Source: Streptomyces sp. AV19
GTDB lineage: Bacteria; Actinomycetota; Actinomycetes; Streptomycetales; Streptomycetaceae
DNA: 64,000 nucleotides
Assembly: GCF_015999245.1 (NCBI RefSeq)
Contig: NZ_JAEAMR010000022.1
Coordinates: forward strand, 421,322-485,321
Reading direction: 5' to 3'
The notes beneath the pieces were generated by a model, which worked only from the letters and a program-made list of their open reading frames with translations, ran no database searches and was not told the DNA's origin. This document shows, piece by piece, positions 35,245 through 46,485 of the stretch (position 1 is the first letter of the stretch; each line of letters begins with the position of its first letter). The translations under genes and the position numbers were made by a program.

Positions 35245-35259
35245 TTGACACCACTGGTG
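35245..35259 (+). promoter_or_regulatory. -35 box overlapped by a CACCA-C-TGGTG dyad
   Basis: TTGACA (35245-35250) overlaps the 11-bp dyad CACCACTGGTG (35249-35259). TACTTA lies about 19 bases further, a plausible -10. Start of the GH92 gene is 80 bp downstream. The arrangement suits a repressor blocking RNA polymerase. The remaining ngcE-GH92 spacer (34929-35338) shows no gene. Confidence 0.4.
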
Positions 35260-35338
35260 CCTCACGCCCTACTTAACAGAGCGCGACCCGGGCGACAACG
35301 TTGTCAGCCTTCCGGGAGACCCTTCTGGAGAGGCAAGG

Positions 35339-38300
35339 ATGGGAACAGGACTCAGACGTCGCCGGCGGGCCCTCGGCCGCCCCGCGGCCCTCCTGGTGGC
35401 CGCCATACTGGTGACGACCCCTCAGACCGTCCCCGGCGCGGCCCTCGCGGCCCCGGGCGGGCGGGCCGCGGAGCAGGTGCGGGAGGAGCAGGCGCAGGAT
35501 CGGCAGGCGCGGGAGCAGCGGGCGCAGGGTCGGCAGGCGCAGGAACAGCGGGCGCGGGAGCGCTTCGCCTCCTCCTTCGAGCCGGGGGACCCGCGACCCG
35601 ACTGGCGCAACACGGCCGAGACCGGCCCGGACGGCACCCCGCGCACCTCCGGGGTCGGCGGCGGGGACGGCCAGGGCATCCCCGGCAACGTCACCGACAA
35701 GGTGACCGGGCTGCGGGCCAGCGGCGAGAACACCGGCGGCGGCGAGGTGAAGGAGAACCTCGTCGACGGCGAGAAGACCACCAAGTGGCTGACCTTCCAG
35801 CGCACGCCCTGGGTGGAGTTCACGCTCGCGGAGCCGGTCACGGCCGTGCGCTACGCCCTGACCGCCGCGAACGACTTCCCCGCCCGCGACCCGCGCTCGT
35901 GGGTGCTCAAGGGCTCGGCCGACGGACAGCACTGGACCACCCTGGACACCCGGGAGGACGAGACCTTCGAAAAGCGCTTCCGGACCCGGGAGTTCGCCCT
36001 CGGGAACCGCACCGCGCACCGCCACTTCCGGCTCGAGGTCACGCGCAACGGCGGTGACAGCGTCACCCAGCTCGCCGAGGTGCAGTTCGCCACGGCGGAC
36101 AGCTCCCCGCCCCCGCCGCGGGGCATGCGCACCTATCCCGACCGCGGCCCGTCCGGCTCCCCCACCGCCAAGGCCCGCGCGGGCTTCACGGGGGCGCACG
36201 CGCTGCGCTACGGGGGCACGCACGACGGCCACGGACGTGCCTACGCGTACAACAAGGTCTTCGCCGTCGACGTCCGGGTCACCCCCCGGACCCGGCTGGC
36301 GTACCGGATCTTCCCCGCCATGCCCGAACGCGATCCGCGCTACCCCGCCACCCATGTCTCCCTCGACCTCGCCTTCACCGACGGCACCTACCTCAGCGGC
36401 CTGGGCGCGCGCGACCAGCACGGGGCACCGCTCACCCCCCGGGGCCAGGCGGACTCCAAGACCCTCTACGTCAACCAGTGGAACAACAAGGAGGCGTCGA
36501 TCGGCGCCGTCGCCGCGGGCAAGACCGTGGCGCGCGTCCTCGTCGCCTACGACGCGCCGTCCGGCCCGGCGCCCTTCCGCGGCTGGATCGACGACGTCTC
36601 CCTCGCCCCCGCCCCCGCGGAGCCGCCCCCCGCCCACCCGGCCGACCGGGCGCTGACCACCCGCGGCACGCTCTCCAGCTCGTCCTTCTCCCGGGGCAAC
36701 ACCTTTCCCGCCACCGCCGTTCCCCACGGCTTCAACTTCTGGACCCCGGTGACCGACGCGGGCTCCACCACCTGGCTCTACCAGTACGCCGCCGCCAACA
36801 ACCCGGACAACCTCCCCACCCTCCAGGCCTTCTCCGCGAGCCACGAACCGAGCCCCTGGATGGGCGACCGGCAGACCTTCCAGGTGATGCCCTCGGTCGC
36901 CGCCGGCACCCCCGACGCCTCCCGCACGGCCCGCGCCCTCCCCTTCCACCACGCTCGCGAGACCGCCACGCCGCACCACTACGGCGTCATCTTCGACAAC
37001 GGGCTGCGGGCGGACATCGTGCCCACCGACCACGCCGCGATGATGCGATTCACCTTTCCCGGTGAAAACTCCAGCGTGATCCTTGACAACGTCAACAACC
37101 ACGGCGGGCTGCGGATCGACACCGCGCGCGGGACGTTCACCGGCTGGTCGGACGTGCGGAGCGGCCTGTCCGCCGGCGCCGGACGGCTCTACGTGTACGG
37201 GGTCTTCGACGCGCCCGTCTCCGGCGGCGGCATGCTCCGCCGCGGCGCCGCCCCGGCGAAGGACGGCGACGTCACCGGCTACCTGCGCTTCAGGCCCGGC
37301 AAGGACCGCACCGTCACCCTGCGGATCGCGACCTCCCTCATCGGGACCGACCAGGCGAAGGCCAACCTGGAGCAGGAGATCCCGGCCGGCACCCCCTACT
37401 CCCGCGTCCACGACCGGGCCCGGGACGCGTGGGACGCGCTGCTGCGCCGCGTCGAGGTCGAGGGCGCCACGAAGGACCAGCTCACCACGCTCTACTCCGG
37501 CCTCTACCGGCTCTTCCTCTATCCGAACTCCGGCTTCGAGAACACCGGCACCAAGGACCGGCCCCGCCACCGCTACGCCAGCCCCTTCTCCCCGCCCACC
37601 GGTGAGTCCACCCCGACCCGCACCGGCGCACGGATCGTGGACGGCGAGGTGTACGTCAACAACGGCTTCTGGGACACCTATCGCACCACCTGGCCCGCCT
37701 ATTCCCTGCTCGCCCCCCGGCAGGCCGGGAAGCTCGTGGACGGCTTCGTCCAGCAGTACAAGGACGGCGGCTGGGTCTCGCGCTGGTCCTCGCCCGGCTA
37801 CGCCGACCTGATGACCGGCACCAGTTCCGACATCGCCTTCGCCGACGCCCACGTCAAGGGCGTCCGCTTCGACGCCGAGGCCGCCTACGAGGCCGCGCTG
37901 AAGAACGCGACGGTCGCCCCGACCGACCCGGGCACCGGCCGCAAGGGCATGGATACCTCGGTCTTCCTCGGCTGGACGAGCACGCGCACCCACGAGGGCA
38001 TGTCCTGGGCCCTGGACGGCTACCTCAACGACTTCGGCCTGGCCCGGATGGGCCGGTCGCTGTATGAGCGGACGCGCAAGGAGCGCTACCACGAGGAGTC
38101 GGAGTACTTCCTGGGCCGCGCCCGCAACTACGTCCGGCTCTTCGACCGCCGCGTCGGCTTCTTCCAGGGCAAGAACGAGGACGGCTCCTGGCGGCGGTCG
38201 CCCGACGCGTACGACCCGCGCGTCTGGGGCCACGACTACACCGAGACCAACGGCTGGAACTTCGCCTTCACCGCGCCTCAGGACACCCGCGGGCTCGCCA

Positions 38301-39298
38301 ACCTCTACGGCGGCAGAGAAGGCCTGGCCCGCAAGCTCGACGCGTACTTCGCCACGCAGGAGACCGGGGAACCGGAGTTCGCCGGCTCCTACGGCGGCGT
38401 CATCCACGAGATGACCGAGGCGCGGGACGTCCGCATGGGCATGTACGGCCACAGCAACCAGCCCTCGCACCACATCGCCTACCTCTACGACGCCGCCGGG
38501 CAGCCCTGGAAGACCCAGGAGAAGGTCCGCGAGGTGCTCTCCCGGCTCTACCTCGGCAGCGAGATCGGCCAGGGCTACCCGGGCGACGAGGACAACGGCG
38601 AGATGTCCGCCTGGTACGTCTTCGGCGCGCTGGGCTTCTACCCGCTGGTGATGGGCCAGGGCGAGTACGCGATCGGCTCGCCGCTGTTCACCAAGGCCAC
38701 CGTGCATCTGGAGAACGGCCGCGAGCTGGTGGTCAAGGCCCCGCGCAACAGCGCCCGCAACGTCTATGTGCAGGGGCTGCGGGTCAACGGCAAGCCCTGG
38801 AACTCCACCGCCCTGCCGCACTCCGTGGTGGCGGACGGCGCGACCCTGGAGTTCGCCATGGGCCCCGAGCCCTCGTCCTGGGCCACCGGCAAGGACGCCG
38901 GACCCACGTCCGTCACCCGGGACGACGCCGTCCCCGCCCCGCCGTCGGACGTGACCGACCCCGACGGCTCCGCCCTGACCGACAACACCTCCCGCACGGA
39001 CGCCGCCTTCACCACGGCGGCGCTGGAGGCGCTCCCCCGCTCGCGGGTGGGCTCGTACACCCTGACCTCCTCGGACCGCACCCGGGCCCCGCGCGACTGG
39101 GTCCTGGAGGGCTCGGACGACGGACGGAACTGGACCGCAACCGACCGGCGCGCGGGAGAGTCCTTCACCTGGGACCGGCAGACACGGGTGTTCTCCCTGC
39201 GCTCTGCCGTGACCTATCGCCACTACCGGCTGAAAGTCGTCGGCGGCGAGGCAACTCTGGCCGAGATCGAGCTGTTGGGTGTGCCGCAAGGGGACTAG
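35339..39298 (+). CDS. Secreted GH92 alpha-mannosidase with discoidin-like domains
   Basis: A 1319-residue exported glycosidase. Signal peptide (about 1-38) is followed by a charged Glu/Gln/Arg-rich segment of near-heptad repeats (43-76: EQAQDRQAREQRAQGRQAQE), an F5/8-type (discoidin, CBM32-like) domain at about 118-253, the GH92 N-terminal beta-sandwich beginning near HGFNFWTPVTDAGS and the (alpha/alpha)6 catalytic domain with the family blocks DTYRTTWPAYSLLAP and TETNGWNFAFTAPQD. A second discoidin-like module forms the last 120 residues. GH92 enzymes are calcium-dependent exo-alpha-mannosidases, mostly alpha-1,2. Linkage specificity is not readable here. Confidence 0.88.
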   Translation: MGTGLRRRRRALGRPAALLVAAILVTTPQTVPGAALAAPGGRAAEQVREEQAQDRQAREQRAQGRQAQEQRARERFASSFEPGDPRPDWRNTAETGPDGTPRTSGVGGGDGQGIPGNVTDKVTGLRASGENTGGGEVKENLVDGEKTTKWLTFQRTPWVEFTLAEPVTAVRYALTAANDFPARDPRSWVLKGSADGQHWTTLDTREDETFEKRFRTREFALGNRTAHRHFRLEVTRNGGDSVTQLAEVQFATADSSPPPPRGMRTYPDRGPSGSPTAKARAGFTGAHALRYGGTHDGHGRAYAYNKVFAVDVRVTPRTRLAYRIFPAMPERDPRYPATHVSLDLAFTDGTYLSGLGARDQHGAPLTPRGQADSKTLYVNQWNNKEASIGAVAAGKTVARVLVAYDAPSGPAPFRGWIDDVSLAPAPAEPPPAHPADRALTTRGTLSSSSFSRGNTFPATAVPHGFNFWTPVTDAGSTTWLYQYAAANNPDNLPTLQAFSASHEPSPWMGDRQTFQVMPSVAAGTPDASRTARALPFHHARETATPHHYGVIFDNGLRADIVPTDHAAMMRFTFPGENSSVILDNVNNHGGLRIDTARGTFTGWSDVRSGLSAGAGRLYVYGVFDAPVSGGGMLRRGAAPAKDGDVTGYLRFRPGKDRTVTLRIATSLIGTDQAKANLEQEIPAGTPYSRVHDRARDAWDALLRRVEVEGATKDQLTTLYSGLYRLFLYPNSGFENTGTKDRPRHRYASPFSPPTGESTPTRTGARIVDGEVYVNNGFWDTYRTTWPAYSLLAPRQAGKLVDGFVQQYKDGGWVSRWSSPGYADLMTGTSSDIAFADAHVKGVRFDAEAAYEAALKNATVAPTDPGTGRKGMDTSVFLGWTSTRTHEGMSWALDGYLNDFGLARMGRSLYERTRKERYHEESEYFLGRARNYVRLFDRRVGFFQGKNEDGSWRRSPDAYDPRVWGHDYTETNGWNFAFTAPQDTRGLANLYGGREGLARKLDAYFATQETGEPEFAGSYGGVIHEMTEARDVRMGMYGHSNQPSHHIAYLYDAAGQPWKTQEKVREVLSRLYLGSEIGQGYPGDEDNGEMSAWYVFGALGFYPLVMGQGEYAIGSPLFTKATVHLENGRELVVKAPRNSARNVYVQGLRVNGKPWNSTALPHSVVADGATLEFAMGPEPSSWATGKDAGPTSVTRDDAVPAPPSDVTDPDGSALTDNTSRTDAAFTTAALEALPRSRVGSYTLTSSDRTRAPRDWVLEGSDDGRNWTATDRRAGESFTWDRQTRVFSLRSAVTYRHYRLKVVGGEATLAEIELLGVPQGD

Positions 39299-39332
39299 GC
39301 ACCCTGAGAGTTGTGCAAAAATCGTGATGATC

Positions 39333-39393
39333 CTGTGGTGCCCTTCGTGACAAGATCCGTCGCGGGGGGCACCACAGCACTTCTTTTTTTCTT
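39333..39393 (+). terminator. Hairpin plus T-run before the first VCBS gene
   Basis: CTGTGGTGCCC (39333-39343) pairs perfectly with GGGCACCACAG (39367-39377); CACTTCTTTTTTTCTTG follows. The form is that of an intrinsic terminator for the GH92 gene, unusual in Streptomyces. Because it ends only about 20 bp before the next start codon, it could alternatively attenuate that gene. Confidence 0.65.
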
Positions 39394-39414
39394 GTTCCTT
39401 GGGGGGAACTTTTC

Positions 39415-40353
39415 ATGGCTCGTATTTCCGGGCGCGGTCTGTCGCGCCTCGTCACCACGGCCGCCGCCGTCACCCTCGTCGGCACCACGGCCGGTACGGC
39501 CCTGGCCGACACCCCCGCCCAGGACGCCGCCGCGACGCGGCGGGCGGCGCTCTCCTCCGCGGCCGACGCCCCGTCGGCGGCCGCGACGCGGCAGCCGACC
39601 GCGGACGCGCCGCTGTTCAACGTCGAGGGCGTCACGCGTTCCGGCGAGTTCCGCTACTACCGTCCCGACGGCAAGGGCGGCCTGCGCCTGGGCGGTTCGA
39701 GCAAGAGCGCCTGGTGGAAGAAGACCAAGGCGTCGACGAACGTCGACCACGACCGCGACGGCCGCATGGACGGCACGTACGAGCTCAGGACCAACGGCGA
39801 CGTCCTCTACCAGGGCACGGCCGGCCGCGCGAGCCGGGTGGCGAGCGGCTGGGGCGGCTACAACACCTTCTTCACCCCGGGCGACCTCGGCGGCTCCAGC
39901 GGCTCCGATCTCGTCGTCCGCGACAAGAAGGGCGTGCTCTGGCTGTACCAGGGCAGCAACAAGTCCCGTGATTATGCCTCCCTTTCGCCCCGCAAGCGGA
40001 TCGGCGGCGGCTGGGGCGCCTACACCGCCATCACCGGTCGCGGCGACCTGACCGGCGACCACAAGGCCGACATCGTCGCCCGCGACAAGAAGGGCGCCCT
40101 CTGGCTCTACAAGGGCACCGGCAACGCCGGCAAGCCCTTCGCGGACCGCAGCCGGATCGGCGGCGGCTGGAACAAGTACACCAAGCTCGTCTCCACCGGC
40201 GACGTCAACAGGGACGGCCACGCCGACCTGTTGGCCGTGGACGGCAGGGGCGCGCTGTGGCTGTACAAGGGCACCGGCAAGGCGTCCCGGCCCTTCGCGT
40301 CGCCCGTGAAGATCGGCAAGTCGGGCTGGAACCAGTTCCGCCTGCTCTACTGA
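39415..40353 (+). CDS. Secreted VCBS/FG-GAP repeat protein, paralogue A
   Basis: A 312-residue exported protein. After the signal (VTLVGTTAGTALA) and an Ala-rich linker, four to five repeats of about 45-50 residues follow the pattern GWGxYxxxxxxGDLxGDxxxDIVARDKKGxLWLYKGTGxxxxPFxxRxxIG. The D-x-D/N-x-D-G loops suggest calcium-binding blades of an integrin-like beta-propeller. The function is unknown; the fold suggests binding of a surface or polysaccharide. The GGGGGGAAC ribosome site precedes the ATG. First of three tandem paralogues. Confidence 0.8.
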   Translation: MARISGRGLSRLVTTAAAVTLVGTTAGTALADTPAQDAAATRRAALSSAADAPSAAATRQPTADAPLFNVEGVTRSGEFRYYRPDGKGGLRLGGSSKSAWWKKTKASTNVDHDRDGRMDGTYELRTNGDVLYQGTAGRASRVASGWGGYNTFFTPGDLGGSSGSDLVVRDKKGVLWLYQGSNKSRDYASLSPRKRIGGGWGAYTAITGRGDLTGDHKADIVARDKKGALWLYKGTGNAGKPFADRSRIGGGWNKYTKLVSTGDVNRDGHADLLAVDGRGALWLYKGTGKASRPFASPVKIGKSGWNQFRLLY

Positions 40354-40400
40354 CCTCCTTTTCCTTTCTTTTCATCTCTCCACGACACATGGAGTCCTAC

Positions 40401-41312
40401 GTGACCAACCGCGCTCTCTCGCGCATCGTGACCGCGGCCATCGCGGTCGCCCTCGTCGGCACCACGGCCGGCACGGCCCTGGCGGACGGCCCGGCCGTTC
40501 CCCCGGCCGCCCAGCTGAGCATCGAAGCGACCGCGAGGACCGCCGACTTCGGCACGCCGACCGGCTCGGCACCGCAGCTGGCGGTCAACGCCCTCGCCAA
40601 GAACGGCCAGCTGTACTACTACCAGCTCAACGGCAAGGGCGGCCTCACGGCCCGCAAGGCGATGAAGAGCACCGCCAAGTCCCGGAACGCCTGGAAGCAG
40701 TTCAAGATGGTGGCCCAGCGCCACACGTCGTACGGCGACTCCGACGGCGTCTACATGCTCCACAACACCAACGACGTGGTGTACAAGACCAACAGCGGCT
40801 TCACCGACGTCGTCGGCACCAAGTGGGGCATGTACGACACCCTCTTCTCCCCCGGCAACCTCGGCGGCTCCAGGGACTCCGACCTCCTCGCCCGTGACAA
40901 GTCGGGCGTCCTGTGGGTCTACAAGGCCGACATCATCGGCAAGCTCTCGGCCCGCAAGAAGGTGGGCGGCGGCTGGGGCCAGTTCACCCAGATCACCGGC
41001 CGCGGCGATCTCAACGGCGACGGGAGGACCGACATCGTCGCCCGGGACAAGAAGGGCGTCCTCTGGCTCTACAAGGGCACCGGCGACATCAACAAGCCCT
41101 TCGCCGGCCGCTCCAAGGTCAGCGGCGGCTGGAACAAGTACAACCTGCTGGTCGCCACCGGTGACGTCGACGGCGACCGCAGGAGCGACCTGCTCGCCCG
41201 TGACAAGGGCGGCGTGATGTGGCTCTTCAAGGGCACCGGCAAGCAGGCCGCGCCCTTCGGCGCCCCGGTCAAGCTGGGCGGCGGCTGGAACGAGTACCGC
41301 CTGGTCTTCTGA
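40401..41312 (+). CDS. Secreted VCBS/FG-GAP repeat protein, paralogue B
   Basis: A 303-residue paralogue of the upstream gene with the same signal core (VALVGTTAGTALA) and blade repeats (GRGDLNGDGRTDIVARDKKG, LWLYKGTGDINKPF). The GTG at 40401 was preferred over the ATG at 40389 because GGAG lies six bases before it and the resulting N-terminus aligns with the sister proteins. Only 47 bp separate it from paralogue A, so the two are likely co-transcribed. Confidence 0.78.
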   Translation: MTNRALSRIVTAAIAVALVGTTAGTALADGPAVPPAAQLSIEATARTADFGTPTGSAPQLAVNALAKNGQLYYYQLNGKGGLTARKAMKSTAKSRNAWKQFKMVAQRHTSYGDSDGVYMLHNTNDVVYKTNSGFTDVVGTKWGMYDTLFSPGNLGGSRDSDLLARDKSGVLWVYKADIIGKLSARKKVGGGWGQFTQITGRGDLNGDGRTDIVARDKKGVLWLYKGTGDINKPFAGRSKVSGGWNKYNLLVATGDVDGDRRSDLLARDKGGVMWLFKGTGKQAAPFGAPVKLGGGWNEYRLVF

Positions 41313-41364
41313 CCGGCCCCCCGGTCACCCTGGGTAAAGGGTCTGTAAACTCACCCCGAACCCC

Positions 41365-41400
41365 GAGCGGGGCGCTCCGTATCCGCGGAGCGCCCCGCTC
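41365..41400. terminator. Hairpin terminator after paralogue B
   Basis: Perfect 15-bp stem GAGCGGGGCGCTCCG with its complement, six-base loop. It separates paralogue B from C, implying an independent promoter for C. Confidence 0.85.
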
Positions 41401-41429
41401 TGCGCATCCCGAGCCAGGGAGTCACTTCC

Positions 41430-42332
41430 ATGACCGAAGTCCCCACCCGCCGCCGCGCGTTCGCGCGCCTCGTCACCGCCGCGACGGCCGTCGCCCTCGT
41501 CGGCACCACGGCCGGCACGGCCGCGGCCGGCGCCCTCCCGCCCGCCGGGAAGGCCCTCAGGCCCTCCGCCGCCGCGAAGGCGGATTTCTCGCCGAACGCC
41601 CCCTTCTTCCCGGTCCAGGCGATCAACCGGCAGGGCGACGCGTACTTCTACCTCCCCAGCGGCAAGGGCGGGTTGTCGTCCCGCGAGCACAGCGGCGCCG
41701 GCCTCGGGGACCTGAAGGCCGCGACCCAGGTCGACCACGACCGCGACGGCGTGGCCGAGGGCGTCTACTTCCTCACCGAGGCCGACGACCTGGGCTACAT
41801 GACGGACGCGATGAAGGAGCCCCGCCGCGTCGCCACCGACTGGGGCCAGTACAACAGCCCCTTCTCCCCCGGCACCCTCGGCGGCTCCAAGCAGTCCGAC
41901 ATCCTCGTCCGCGACCGCCAGGGCACCCTGTGGCTCTATCTCGCCAAGGCCGACGGCTCGCTCTCCGGCCGCAAGAAGGTCGGCACCGGCTGGGGCGGTT
42001 ACACGGCCATCACCGGCCGCGGCGACCTCACCGGCGACGGCCGCACCGACATCGTCGCCCGCGACAAGCAGGGCACGCTCTGGCTCTACCCGGGCACCGG
42101 CAACGCCGACAAGCCCTTCACGTCCCGCAAGAAGATCGGCGGCGGCTGGAACCAGTACAACCTCCTCCTCGGCACCGGCGACGTGGACCTCGACGGCCGC
42201 GCGGACCTGCTGGCCCGCGACGGCAAGGGCGCTCTGTGGCTCTACAAGGGCACGGGCAAGGCGTCGTCCCCGTACAAGTCCCGCGTACAGATAGGCAAGT
42301 CGGGCTGGAACCAGTACCGCCTGGTCTTCTGA
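41430..42332 (+). CDS. Secreted VCBS/FG-GAP repeat protein, paralogue C
   Basis: A 300-residue third paralogue: signal VALVGTTAGTAAAG, then blades such as DWGQYNSPFSPGTLGGSKQSD and GRGDLTGDGRTDIVARDKQG. The three proteins share the same C-terminal phrase (GWNQ/EYRLVF), so they arose by tandem duplication of the entire gene. ATG after AGGGAG. A bidirectional hairpin follows. Confidence 0.8.
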   Translation: MTEVPTRRRAFARLVTAATAVALVGTTAGTAAAGALPPAGKALRPSAAAKADFSPNAPFFPVQAINRQGDAYFYLPSGKGGLSSREHSGAGLGDLKAATQVDHDRDGVAEGVYFLTEADDLGYMTDAMKEPRRVATDWGQYNSPFSPGTLGGSKQSDILVRDRQGTLWLYLAKADGSLSGRKKVGTGWGGYTAITGRGDLTGDGRTDIVARDKQGTLWLYPGTGNADKPFTSRKKIGGGWNQYNLLLGTGDVDLDGRADLLARDGKGALWLYKGTGKASSPYKSRVQIGKSGWNQYRLVF

Positions 42333-42347
42333 ACCGGCGGAACGCCG

Positions 42348-42386
42348 AAGGGCCGCACCCCCGTCCTCGACGGGGATGCGGCCCTT
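42348..42386. terminator. Bidirectional hairpin between paralogue C and acnA
   Basis: AAGGGCCGCA pairs with TGCGGCCCTT, with an inner CCCCGT/ACGGGG stem; TTTT follows on the plus strand. Serves the two convergent genes. Confidence 0.85.
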
Positions 42387-42403
42387 TTCCGCGAAAGCCG
42401 GCC

Positions 42404-45133
<2,730 letters not shown>

Positions 45134-45205
45134 GACAGTCTCCTTCATGTGCATGAATGCGCGTACTGCGGCCATCCTGCCGCGACAAGGTCTCGCCGGG
45201 TCCGC

Positions 45206-45234
45206 TAAGGTGTACCTAACTTAGGTTCGCCTTA
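45206..45234. promoter_or_regulatory. Iron-box-like 29-bp dyad (DtxR/DmdR type) upstream of acnA
   Basis: Two 14-base half-sites match at 12 of 14 positions around C45220; the core is ACCTAA-C-TTAGGT, and TAAGG/CCTTA form the outer ends. This resembles the TWAGGTTAG-type box bound by two DtxR/IdeR/DmdR dimers. It lies 73-101 bp before acnA in a locally AT-rich patch. Confidence 0.6.
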
Positions 45235-45267
45235 GTAGAAGCTGCCGACGGTACGCCTCTACGCAGA

Positions 45268-45285
45268 TATCTCGATGTCGAGATA
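45268..45285. promoter_or_regulatory. TATCTCGA-TG-TCGAGATA palindrome, MarR-type operator candidate
   Basis: Perfect eight-base arms with a two-base centre, in the acnA to S66-peptidase divergent region. Shape and AT content suit a MarR-family site. The MarR protein TamR is known to control the aconitase gene sacA in S. coelicolor, so TamR is a reasonable candidate. Confidence 0.5.
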
Positions 45286-45441
45286 ACTCTAGTACATCGC
45301 CCGGAGTCCGGTCATGCCTGGATTCCTTTCATCCCATTCACCCCCTATCTCCCAGTGAACCCAGTACCGCGGGTGATCGCAGAAGGGGCGGGCGGCGGAA
45401 AACCGGTTTTCCGTGGCCCTCCGTCTTCCTAGCCTTGCGGG

Positions 45442-46485
45442 ATGACGCCCCCGAGGTATCCCGCCAAGCCCCGGCCCGGCGACCGGGTCGCCGTCGTCTC
45501 CCCCTCCTCCGGCCTGCCCGGCCTCTTCCCCCGCCCCCACGAGCTCGGGCTGCGCCGGATCCGCGAGGACTTCGGGCTGGAGCCGGTGGAATACCCGGCG
45601 ACACGGAAGATGAACGCGACCCCCGAGGAGCGGGCCGCGGACCTGCACGCCGCCTTCGCCGACCCGGAGATCAAGGCGGTGATCGCCAGTATCGGCGGGG
45701 ACGACCAGCTCACCGTCCTCCCCCACCTCGACCGCGAGCTGCTCCGCGACCACCCCAAGCCGTTCTTCGGCCACAGCGACAACACCAATCTGCTGTTGTT
45801 CCTGCGGAACTTGGGCATCGTCGGCTACTACGGCGGCTCTGTGATGGTCCACTTCGGCCGCCCGGGCGCCCTGCACCCGCTGACCGCCGCTTCCCTGCGG
45901 GCGGCGCTGTTCGCCTCCGGCCCGTACGAGCTCGCCCGGGCGGCCGCCTCCGGTGACATCGACCGCCCGTGGGACGACCCGCTCACCTTCGCCTCGGAGC
46001 CGCCCATGGAGCCTGCCGCGGGCTGGAGTTGGCACCGGGGCGACCGGGTCGTCGAGGGGCCGGGCTGGGGCGGCTGCCTGGAGACGCTGTCCGGGCTGCT
46101 GGCGGCGGACCGCGAGGTGCTGCCCCCAAAGACCTACGCGGGACACGTGCTCTTCCTGGAGACCTCCGAGGAGCTGCCCGGTGCGGATGAGGTGTACCGG
46201 ATCCTGCGGGCCATGGGCGAGCGCGGGCTGCTGCGGCAGTTCCCCGCGCTGCTGATGGGCCGGGCCAAGAGCTGGTCGTTCGGGGAGCCGCTCACCGCCC
46301 CGGAGCGGGCCCGGTTCCGCGAGCGGCAGCGCACCGCGGTGCTGCGTGCCCTGGAGCGTTACGCCCCGGAGACGATGGCCGTCTTCGACATCGACCTCGG
46401 CCACACCGACCCGCAGGTCGTGATCCCGGTCGGGGGCCGGATCCGGGTGGACGGGCCGGGCCGGAGGGTCACGGTCACGTACTGA
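45442..46485 (+). CDS. S66 family peptidase (LD-carboxypeptidase / MccF-like)
   Basis: A 347-residue cytoplasmic serine peptidase. VAVVSPSSGLPGLFP at the N-terminus, IASIGGDDQLTVLPHLD, and FGHSDNTNLLLFL (nucleophile Ser in GHSDN) are S66 landmarks; a Glu in FLETSEE and a late His in LGHTDPQ complete the triad. Closest in style to MccF-like members that cleave acyl-sulfamoyl or peptidoglycan-derived amides. No signal peptide, so it acts in recycling or self-protection. Confidence 0.85.
   Translation: MTPPRYPAKPRPGDRVAVVSPSSGLPGLFPRPHELGLRRIREDFGLEPVEYPATRKMNATPEERAADLHAAFADPEIKAVIASIGGDDQLTVLPHLDRELLRDHPKPFFGHSDNTNLLLFLRNLGIVGYYGGSVMVHFGRPGALHPLTAASLRAALFASGPYELARAAASGDIDRPWDDPLTFASEPPMEPAAGWSWHRGDRVVEGPGWGGCLETLSGLLAADREVLPPKTYAGHVLFLETSEELPGADEVYRILRAMGERGLLRQFPALLMGRAKSWSFGEPLTAPERARFRERQRTAVLRALERYAPETMAVFDIDLGHTDPQVVIPVGGRIRVDGPGRRVTVTY

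Noticed and set aside
35273..39289. A 1338-codon frame antisense to the GH92 gene
   Set aside because: Low-complexity Val/Gly/Arg-rich translation with no family match; the opposite strand encodes a clear GH92 enzyme.
40389..40400. ATG start for VCBS paralogue B
   Set aside because: No ribosome site upstream; the GTG twelve bases later has GGAG at proper spacing and aligns with its paralogues.
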